Source of the DNA: JARRLC01 sp050290865
GTDB lineage: Bacteria; Pseudomonadota; Alphaproteobacteria; Rhizobiales; Rhodomicrobiaceae
DNA length: 29,406 nt
Assembly: GCA_050290865.1 (NCBI GenBank)
Contig: JBNKIW010000033.1
Span: forward strand, 1 to 29,406
Direction: 5' to 3'
Shown one piece after another: positions 23,082 to 29,406 of this stretch; position 1 is the stretch's first letter, and each line of letters opens with the position of its first letter. The position numbers were made by a program, and so were the translations under genes. The notes under the pieces are model-generated. The model was not told where the DNA came from and did no database searches. It saw nothing but the letters and a program-made list of their open reading frames with translations.

Positions 23082-25408
23082 TCGGGCATATCGTCAGGCC
23101 CGCCGACGTAAACGCGGTGCGGGAAGCTCTTGAGAAGCGCTTCGCCCCGGCCGGACAGGCTCGGATTGGTCATGAAGTGCTCGTGGGCGCTGAAAGGCTC
23201 CTCTCCCGGATCGGGGCAACTACGGACCGACGTGCCGTCCGGCTTCACCCGCCAGCTCTGCAGATTGTCCTTCAGGTTGGCAGCCATGATTTGCCCAAGA
23301 ATCTGCTCGTGCACTGTCGCATTGAGGATAGGTACCATGGCCTCGACACGTCTGTCGAGATTGCGCGGCATCATATCCGCAGAACTGATATAGACGTGCG
23401 CATTGGGCGACGGAAGCGTATAGCCGCCCCCGAAACAATAAATCCTTGAGTGTTCGAGGAAGCGGCCGATAATACTTTTCGCCCGGATATTGTCTGAAAG
23501 CCCCGGCACGCCCGGCCGCAGACAGCAGATCCCGCGCACGACCAGCTCGATATGCACACCGGCCCGGCTCGCTTGGTAGAGTGCGTCAATAATTCCGGGG
23601 TCGACAAGGGCGTTCATCTTCATCCAGATGACGGCGGGGCGTTCGGTGCGCGCATGTTCGATTTCCTCGCGGATATGATCCATGATCCGGGCGCGGATGC
23701 CATTGGGCGACGTCGCCATGACCTCCAGCTCGGCGGGATCGGAATAGCCGGTGATGAAATTGAAAATGCGCGTCACGTCCCGGCCGATCACCGGGTCGGC
23801 GGTGAAGTAGGACAGGTCAGTGTACACCCGCGCGGTCTGCGGATGGTAGTTGCCGGTGCCGATGTGGCAATAGGTCGTAAGCTGCCCCTCCTCGCGGCGG
23901 ACCACCTGCCCGAGCTTGGCGTGCGTCTTGAGCTGGATGAAGCCGAAGACAACGTGTACGCCGGCTTTTTCCAGGTCGCGCGCCACCTGGAGGTTGGCCG
24001 CCTCGTCGAAACGCGCCTTGATCTCCACAAGCGCGGTGACCACCTTGCCGTTGTCGGCGGCCTCCTTCAGCGCCTCGACGATCGGCGATTTGCGGGAGGT
24101 GCGGTAGAGCGTCCATTTGATCGCGACGACATTCGGATCGGAGGCGGCCTGCCGCAGATATTTCAGGACGACGTCGAACGCCTCGTAGGGGTGGTGGACG
24201 ACGATATCCTTCTTCTGGATGGCCGCGAAGCAGTCGCCGCCATATTCGCGGATGCGTTCCGGGTGGCGCAGGACGAACGGCTTGAACTGCAGATCGGGGC
24301 GCTCATCGACGATGAGCTGCGAGACATCGGCCAGCGCCAGGATGCCTTCCTGGATCGAGGTTTCCTCCGGCTCGACTTCGAGCTGCCGGACGACGAAGTT
24401 GCGCAAGCCGGGCGGCATCGTGGCCTCGACTTCCAGCCGGATCACGCTGCCCTGACGCCGTTTTCTCAGCGCCGCCTCGAAGGTGAGCACCAGATCTTCC
24501 GACTTCTCGTTGATCTCGATTTCCGAGTCGCGCAGCACGCGGAACGCGCCGATCCCTTTCACGCAAAAACCGGCGAACAGCCGCTCGGCGAACATGGCAA
24601 CGAGCGATTCGAGGCGGATGAAGCGGATGGGCTGCGCCGCACCGTCGCGCCTAGGCTCGGGCGGCAGCCGGATGAAACGGCTGAGCTGCCTCGGGATCGG
24701 CAGGATGCTGTTCATCCGGTTGCCCGGCGCGTTCTTCTTCTCACACTCGAGGCACAGGACGAAGCCCTTCGTCGGAATGAAGGGGAAGGGATGCGCCGGG
24801 TCGATGGCGATCGGCGTCAGGACCGGGAAAACATAGTTCATGAAATGCGACTCGAGCCAGTCGCGTTCGGAGGCCGCAAGCTTGTCCGGCTCCACGAGCA
24901 GGATGCCGCTCTGCGCCAGTTTCGCTCGGAGGGAGGCCCAGCTTCGCTGCTGCATCCCGGTGAGTGAAGCCACGACCGCGTTGATCTGCTTGAGCTGCTC
25001 GCGAGGCGTCAGACCGTCCTCGCTCGGCGTGGTGACATTGGCGGCGATCTGACCGATGATGCCCGCCACGCGCACCATGTAGAATTCGTCCAGGTTCGAA
25101 GCGGAAATGGACAGAAAACGCACGAGTTCCAGAAGGGGATGCTTTCCTTCCGCCTCCGCGAGAACACGGCTGTTGAACTGGAGCCAGGACAGTTCCCGGT
25201 TGTAGAAGCGGGACGGACCGAAATCAGCGATCGCCGGCAGCGGAGCCTGGCCGCCCGCCGCCGGGGCCAGCGCGGGTTTCTTCTGGCCTGGCGTTTTCGG
25301 GTCCGGCGTTTTTCCTCGCCGCTGGTCGGGCTTCGAGACAGCTCTCTGGCCCGCCGCTTCGGCCATGGCTTTCGGCCTGCCTCGCGTACCTCGTCCCACT
25401 GCCGCCAT
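23078..25408 (-). CDS. ppk: Polyphosphate kinase 1
   Basis: Enzyme that makes polyphosphate from ATP through a phosphohistidine intermediate, at the membrane or in granules. The 776-residue protein has a basic, low-complexity N-terminal extension of about 60 residues, then the PPK1 body starting FYNRELSWLQFNSRVL. The catalytic region includes IQLKTHAKLGQVVRRE with the likely phospho-histidine at about residue 496, and YCHIGTGNYHPQTARVYTD. GICCLRPGVPGLSDNI and SSADMMPRNLDRRVE are in the C-terminal phospholipase-D-like domains. ATG 25408 is chosen over TTG 25420. It lies 79 nt after hdaA and overlaps ppx. Confidence 0.97.
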   Translation of the reverse strand: MAAVGRGTRGRPKAMAEAAGQRAVSKPDQRRGKTPDPKTPGQKKPALAPAAGGQAPLPAIADFGPSRFYNRELSWLQFNSRVLAEAEGKHPLLELVRFLSISASNLDEFYMVRVAGIIGQIAANVTTPSEDGLTPREQLKQINAVVASLTGMQQRSWASLRAKLAQSGILLVEPDKLAASERDWLESHFMNYVFPVLTPIAIDPAHPFPFIPTKGFVLCLECEKKNAPGNRMNSILPIPRQLSRFIRLPPEPRRDGAAQPIRFIRLESLVAMFAERLFAGFCVKGIGAFRVLRDSEIEINEKSEDLVLTFEAALRKRRQGSVIRLEVEATMPPGLRNFVVRQLEVEPEETSIQEGILALADVSQLIVDERPDLQFKPFVLRHPERIREYGGDCFAAIQKKDIVVHHPYEAFDVVLKYLRQAASDPNVVAIKWTLYRTSRKSPIVEALKEAADNGKVVTALVEIKARFDEAANLQVARDLEKAGVHVVFGFIQLKTHAKLGQVVRREEGQLTTYCHIGTGNYHPQTARVYTDLSYFTADPVIGRDVTRIFNFITGYSDPAELEVMATSPNGIRARIMDHIREEIEHARTERPAVIWMKMNALVDPGIIDALYQASRAGVHIELVVRGICCLRPGVPGLSDNIRAKSIIGRFLEHSRIYCFGGGYTLPSPNAHVYISSADMMPRNLDRRVEAMVPILNATVHEQILGQIMAANLKDNLQSWRVKPDGTSVRSCPDPGEEPFSAHEHFMTNPSLSGRGEALLKSFPHRVYVGGPDDMPD

Positions 25409-25487
25409 TGCCCGTCCCAACTCGTTACATTGTGAGGACTGTCACTTGCGCAATTCGCCGCGGTGCGTAAAGGGTAACGCCCATTCC

Positions 25488-26180
25488 TTATCGCTGCGTT
25501 TCTTGCTCTGGCTGCTCGCTCGTCCCCGGGAGCACCTTTGAAGCCAGCGCCCGTGTCACAGCCCTCCGCTCCGCCAGGGCGGCCCTGTCCAATGCCGCAA
25601 CGAGGTTCTGAGCCGAGGCCATGGAGCGCTCCATGCGGAGCATGAGGTAGTCGATGATATCGGGCGCGATACTAAGTTGGCGATCCGCAAACAATTTTAC
25701 CAGTACGGCGCGCAGCAAAGTTTCGTCCGGTTCGCCGATGTTGACGAGCGCCGCCGAGCGCAGCCGCGAGCGCAGGTCGGGCAGCGAGATCGCCCACTCG
25801 CCGGGCGGGCGGCGTGCCGTAATGAGAACGTCGAAACGGTGCTCGCGTGCCAGATTGAGAAGGTGAAACGCGGCGTGCTCGTTGGCGAGGCTGCCATCCA
25901 TGTCCTCGATGGCGACGGGGCCGGGGCTTTCCACCGCGCCCGCGACCGCAGCCTCGATCGCGTCCGCCATGTGGCAGGCCGCACCGGATCGCGCCAGCCA
26001 GACATTCACGAGATGGGTTTTCCCCGCGCCTTCCGGCCCGGCGACGATCGAGACCGGGTTCGGCCAGTCCGGCCAGGCGTTGACGAGACGGGCGGCCTGC
26101 TCGTTGGAGGCGCTGATGAAGAAATCCTCGCGGCCGAGGGCGGGTATGTGCGGAAGCTCAAGCGTGAGCTGACGATGCAT
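25488..26180 (-). CDS. hdaA: HdaA, DnaA-related regulator of replication initiation
   Basis: Homologue of Hda, which together with the DNA sliding clamp stimulates hydrolysis of DnaA-bound ATP and so limits re-initiation of replication. The 230-residue protein starts MHRQLTLELP; QLTLEL at 4-9 fits the clamp-binding consensus, as expected at the N-terminus of Hda. Walker A is GPEGAGKTH (48-56) and the Walker B region is VAIEDMDG (89-96). The arginine-finger zone follows in LPDLRSRLRSAALV. The helical lid ends in LMLRMERSMASAQNLVAALD. The DnaA DNA-binding domain IV is absent, which separates it from DnaA. It has a GGGAGAGG site and lies 26 nt behind the PgsA-like gene. Confidence 0.92.
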   Translation of the reverse strand: MHRQLTLELPHIPALGREDFFISASNEQAARLVNAWPDWPNPVSIVAGPEGAGKTHLVNVWLARSGAACHMADAIEAAVAGAVESPGPVAIEDMDGSLANEHAAFHLLNLAREHRFDVLITARRPPGEWAISLPDLRSRLRSAALVNIGEPDETLLRAVLVKLFADRQLSIAPDIIDYLMLRMERSMASAQNLVAALDRAALAERRAVTRALASKVLPGTSEQPEQETQR

Positions 26181-26206
26181 TGCCTCTCCCCGCTGCCAAC
26201 CGCCGC

Positions 26207-26800
26207 CTACCGGCTCCCGCGCTCGCCATCCGCCGCAGACCCGGACGACACCTTGCGGCCATCGATGTCATACGTCGCCATATAGCTCAGCCATATGACG
26301 AGATACAAGACCGCCGACGCGGCCGTCGTCGCGCCCGTCGCCCAGATTCCCGGGAGGATGTAGGCCGACAATCCGAGGCTCATGCCGTTCTCGGCGAGCA
26401 CCAGCAGAGCGAGCGCGATCTGCATGACGGTGTTGAGCTTGCTGATCTTCGACGGCTTGACGGCGACAGGCCGTCCCATCAGCCAGGACAGCATCACCGC
26501 ACCGATGATGAGCACGTCGCGGCTGACGACGAGAATGGCGAGCCACGCGGGCAGATAGTTGAGGAAACCGAGGGCGACGTAGGAGCCCATGAGCAGGGCC
26601 TTGTCGGCGATCGGGTCGAGATAGGCGCCAAGTTCCGTCTGCAGATTGAAACGGCGGGCGATGAAGCCGTCGAGGGCGTCGGAGATGCCCGCCAGCACGA
26701 ACACCACGAAGGCGCCGAACATGTTGCCGGAAACGATGAGCCAGATGATGAACGGCGCGAGAAAGAGGCGCAGAACACTTATAATGTTCGGTAGATACAC
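26207..26800 (-). CDS. CDP-alcohol phosphatidyltransferase (PgsA-like)
   Basis: Inner-membrane enzyme of phospholipid synthesis, most likely making phosphatidylglycerol phosphate from CDP-diacylglycerol and glycerol-3-phosphate. The 197-residue protein has about five or six membrane segments. It carries the complete active-site pattern D-x2-D-G-x2-A-R-x8-G-x3-D-x3-D: Asp41, Asp44, Gly45, Ala48, Arg49, Gly58, Asp62, Asp66. The start is GTG 26800 (YLPNIISVLRL follows), with a modest TGGAG upstream. It lies between the DUF2066 gene and hdaA on one strand, an arrangement common in alphaproteobacteria. A housekeeping pgsA may exist elsewhere, so the exact alcohol substrate is not certain and I leave the symbol out. 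Confidence 0.88.
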   Translation of the reverse strand: MYLPNIISVLRLFLAPFIIWLIVSGNMFGAFVVFVLAGISDALDGFIARRFNLQTELGAYLDPIADKALLMGSYVALGFLNYLPAWLAILVVSRDVLIIGAVMLSWLMGRPVAVKPSKISKLNTVMQIALALLVLAENGMSLGLSAYILPGIWATGATTAASAVLYLVIWLSYMATYDIDGRKVSSGSAADGERGSR

Positions 26801-26917
26801 GGGCGCGAGACTCCAGTTGGCTCCGGTGTTCCGGGCAAAGCGATCATGAACATCGGCCAGCGGTTGCGCCCCCGCCCCGCGCTACCATTTCCCCACATGA
26901 AATGGAAAACGTCCCCC

Positions 26918-28000
26918 TCACCGCGTCACCAGAACCCATGCCCGGCCGCGCTGCTCGACAGCCAGCCCCTGCGACTGAGAGGCCCGCGCCAGTCCGGCCG
27001 CCCCCCCCGGAAAATCAAGCGTGAGTTCCGCAGCCCGCGCATTCAGCGCCTTGATATCGAGTGCTTGAACCCCCGGCACTTTCTGCAGCCGCGCCCGCAT
27101 CGCGCGCCATTCCCTCAAGCCGGAGAACTGCGCCGTCAGCGCCACGGGCTCCACCGGCACCGGCTCGGCAAGCGCACCGATGCTCGCCAGCCGCGTCGTT
27201 TTCCAGCGCCCCTCGATGATCTTGACGGACACTTCGGCGGCAATCGCCGCGGCTTCGTGGATGTCGCGGTCATAAACGCGATAGGTCCGCGAGAGGGTGA
27301 AATTGCCCACCGCGTCATGGCCCACGAGCCGCACCTGAAGCTGCGTCGCCTGGGCGTCCACCTCAGCGGCGGCCAGCACCAGATTTTCCGCGCGATACTG
27401 GTATTTTAGCGTTTCGAACAGCTCGCGCGAGTGCTTGGCAAGGTTTTCGATCATCGACGGCGAGAAATCCGAGCGCGGCGGGGCCAGCTTGACCGGCGTC
27501 AGCGCATGTTCGCCATCGACGGCGGCGAGCGCCGCATACCACGGATTGCTCGTGCCTCTTTTCAGCCCCCCCGCTTCGAGCATGACCGGCAGGAGCAGCA
27601 CCTGCGGCGCCTGCTGATCGACATAGGGGAGGCCGAAGCGGTTGAGGAGGTCACGCACGGCGTGGGGTTCGAAATCGAAATCGAGTGTCGCCATGTAGCG
27701 CGTCGTGGAGTTGCTTTCGCGGCGGACCGAAAAGCCGTTGACCATGCGATCGACCATCGCATTCCGCAGCACCGGCAGGCGGCCGTGGGCGCGCCAGTGC
27801 GTCATACGCTTCATCAGGATGCGCAGCGCATCCTGCTGCGCCTTGGCCAGCGCGTTCTTCTTGGCCACGACGGCGTCCTTGGCGTCGGCGACGACGGACA
27901 CTTTGGCAACCGTGTAAGGGGTAGGCGCCCGTCTGGCCAGCACCGGACCGGCCCACGCCAGAGCCGCTGCAAGGATTGTCAATAACGCCGGTCTCACCAT
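26918..28000 (-). CDS. DUF2066 exported protein
   Basis: Exported protein of unknown function, 360 residues from ATG 28000. The N-terminus VRPALLTILAAALAWAGPVLA is a clear signal peptide or anchor. The DUF2066 domain follows: KNALAKAQQDALRILMKRM, then FRRESNSTTRYMATLDFDF-like residues and the segment APQVLLLPVMLEAG. A long C-terminal half contains no other domain I recognise. DUF2066 proteins commonly lie upstream of PgsA-like and hdaA genes in alphaproteobacteria, as here (117 nt to the next gene). This suggests an envelope role, but nothing proves it. A GTG at 28021 is an alternative start; neither has a strong ribosome site. Confidence 0.82.
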   Translation of the reverse strand: MVRPALLTILAAALAWAGPVLARRAPTPYTVAKVSVVADAKDAVVAKKNALAKAQQDALRILMKRMTHWRAHGRLPVLRNAMVDRMVNGFSVRRESNSTTRYMATLDFDFEPHAVRDLLNRFGLPYVDQQAPQVLLLPVMLEAGGLKRGTSNPWYAALAAVDGEHALTPVKLAPPRSDFSPSMIENLAKHSRELFETLKYQYRAENLVLAAAEVDAQATQLQVRLVGHDAVGNFTLSRTYRVYDRDIHEAAAIAAEVSVKIIEGRWKTTRLASIGALAEPVPVEPVALTAQFSGLREWRAMRARLQKVPGVQALDIKALNARAAELTLDFPGGAAGLARASQSQGLAVEQRGRAWVLVTR

Positions 28001-28229
28001 AGCCGAATACCCAAATGCCACCAGCCGGAACCCGCAAAGCCCGGATCAGCCGCACCAATGTCCAAACATTGCGGCGAGATTAGCGTGCTTTTCGCGCCGC
28101 CAAAAGAGTGAAACGCCCAAATTCCGGGCCGCGGCGCTGTTTGCAGGGCAAAACCGGGATAGCGTGCACAGAAAAACAGAAAAGTTGACTGTGACGGCCA
28201 GCCGGGTTTTGTCTCGCGAGGGACATCCT

Positions 28230-28234
28230 GGGAG
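28230..28234 (+). promoter_or_regulatory. purM ribosome binding site
   Basis: GGGAG lies five bases before ATG 28240 and fixes this start over the later ATG 28273. Confidence 0.55.
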
Positions 28235-28239
28235 AACGC

Positions 28240-29328
28240 ATGGCGGAGAGCACGGACGAGGGCCGCGGGGGCATGACCTACGCGAAGGCCGGTGTCGATA
28301 TCGACGCTGGAAACGCGCTGGTGGAGGCCATCAAACCCCTCGCCAAGGCCACCGCGCGGGCGGGCGCGGGCGCGCAGCTCGGCGGTTTTGGAGCGTTGTT
28401 CGACCTGAAGGCGGCGGGCTTCGACGACCCGGTGCTCGTGGCCGCCAATGACGGCGTCGGCACCAAGGTGAAGATCGCCATCGAGGCCGGGCACCACACC
28501 ACCATCGGCATCGACCTCGTGGCCATGTGCGTCAACGATCTTATCGTGCAGGGCGCGGAGCCGCTGTTCTTCCTCGACTATTTCGCCAGCGGAAAGCTGG
28601 ACCTGGCCATCGCCAGGGACGTTGTCGCGGGGATTGCTGCCGGCTGTACGGAGGCGGGCGCGGCGCTCATTGGCGGTGAGACGGCGGAAATGCCGGGGCT
28701 ATACGCCGCAGGTGACTATGATCTCGCGGGATTTGCCGTCGGGGCGGCCGAGCGCGGCACGCTGCTTCCGCGCAGCGACATCAAGGCCGGCGACGTGCTG
28801 ATCGGCGTCGCCGCATCCGGCGTGCACTCCAACGGTTTCTCGCTGGTGCGCCGTCTCGTTGCCGATGCCGGGCTGAGCTGGGACGCCCCTGCGCCTTTCG
28901 CACCGGGCCGGCCCCTCGGCGAGGCTCTGCTTGAGCCGACGCGCATTTATGTCAAGCCCCTGCTCGCGGCCTTTCGCGAGACCGGCGCGGTGAAGGCGCT
29001 GGCCCACATCACCGGCGGCGGCCTGCCCGAGAATCTGCCGCGCGTGCTTCCCGCCGCGCTCGCCGCCGAAATCGACCTGACGAAAATCGCGGCACCGCCC
29101 GTTTTCGGCTGGCTCGCCAGGCTGGGCGGTATCGCCGAGACCGAAATGCTGCGCACGTTCAACTGCGGCACCGGCATGATCGCGGTTTGTGCGGACACCG
29201 ATGCCGCCGCGCTCTGCGGCTTCCTTGAACGGAAGGGCGAAACGGCCACCGTCATCGGCAGGCTCGCCCCTCGTGACGGCGGTGGCGGCGCGGTGCGCTT
29301 TTCCGGCGCGCTGGCATTGACAGGGTGA
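28240..29328 (+). CDS. purM: Phosphoribosylformylglycinamidine cyclo-ligase (AIR synthetase)
   Basis: Fifth enzyme of purine synthesis; it uses ATP to close the imidazole ring of aminoimidazole ribotide in the cytoplasm. The 362-residue protein contains the expected blocks in order: MTYAKAGVDIDAGN near the start, VAANDGVGTKVKIA, IDLVAMCVNDLIVQGAEPLFF, the ATP-binding ALIGGETAEMPGLY, GVAASGVHSNGFSL, and HITGGGLPENLPRVLP. The first 11 residues are a short extension before the family start. It is divergent from the DUF2066 gene across 239 nt. purN commonly follows purM; here the stop is followed by 61 nt before the next candidate start at the window edge. Confidence 0.97.
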   Translation: MAESTDEGRGGMTYAKAGVDIDAGNALVEAIKPLAKATARAGAGAQLGGFGALFDLKAAGFDDPVLVAANDGVGTKVKIAIEAGHHTTIGIDLVAMCVNDLIVQGAEPLFFLDYFASGKLDLAIARDVVAGIAAGCTEAGAALIGGETAEMPGLYAAGDYDLAGFAVGAAERGTLLPRSDIKAGDVLIGVAASGVHSNGFSLVRRLVADAGLSWDAPAPFAPGRPLGEALLEPTRIYVKPLLAAFRETGAVKALAHITGGGLPENLPRVLPAALAAEIDLTKIAAPPVFGWLARLGGIAETEMLRTFNCGTGMIAVCADTDAAALCGFLERKGETATVIGRLAPRDGGGGAVRFSGALALTG

Positions 29329-29389
29329 GCCCCCATTCGCGCTAACGTATTTTCTTGACCCCAAGAATCGTCTGTGATTCCCAGTTGGG

Positions 29390-29406
29390 ATGACAAACGA
29401 ATCATT
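29390..29406 (+). CDS. Possible start of next gene, cut by window end
   Basis: ATG at 29390 opens a frame (MTNES) preceded by GTTGGG, which could act as a weak ribosome site. Only 17 bases are visible. purN would be a natural neighbour, but nothing here identifies it. Confidence 0.2.

Overview
The window is GC-rich, chromosomal and dense with genes. It looks like an alphaproteobacterium. The main reasons are the HdaA/PgsA-like/DUF2066/Ppk/Ppx cluster, an S9 ribosomal protein with an acidic N-terminal extension behind L13, an IleRS without the usual C-terminal zinc cysteines, and an ECF-type promoter in front of a bufferin operon. The order (perhaps Hyphomicrobiales or a relative) cannot be settled from this sequence. 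No tRNA, rRNA, intact insertion sequence or CRISPR array was seen.

Layout. 1-305: gene-free leader. 306-3329 (+): ileS. 3501-4571 (-): GT2 membrane glycosyltransferase with an AT-rich patch. 4782-7585 (-): L-2-haloacid dehalogenase preceded by a bufC-bufB-bufA set, i.e. a ribosomally made copper-binding peptide (bufferin) with its MNIO modifying enzyme. 7875-9122 (+): a Yip1-like membrane domain fused to signal peptidase I, divergent from bufA. 9169-11100 (-): exported animal-type haem peroxidase. 11188-12716 (-): TrmN6-like methyltransferase and an OmpR-type response regulator. 12823-13338 (+): YkuD-domain protein. 13346-14926 (-): pentapeptide-repeat membrane protein with a palindromic operator candidate upstream. 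15260-16209 (+): rplM-rpsI with a long structured leader and an intrinsic terminator. 16460-18159 (+): DUF1007 protein and NicO-type nickel/cobalt transporter. 18160-18612: unexplained structured intergenic region. 18613-20145 (-): pccB. 20461-28000 (-): DnaJ-like protein, ppx, ppk, hdaA, pgsA-like and DUF2066. 28240-29328 (+): purM, followed by the first bases of a possible next gene.

How the genes fit together. Three themes recur. The first is metal and envelope stress: the bufferin operon, an exported haem peroxidase, and NicO/DUF1007 metal transport. The second is central information processing: ileS, L13/S9, and HdaA for DnaA inactivation. The third is polyphosphate turnover: ppk and ppx overlap and lie downstream of hdaA and the phospholipid synthase.

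The places most worth a second look are four. One is the bufferin locus, with its ECF-like promoter and a divergent fused signal peptidase. Another is the structured region at 18250-18550. The others are the twin palindromes at 14983-15014 and the hairpin-rich rplM leader.
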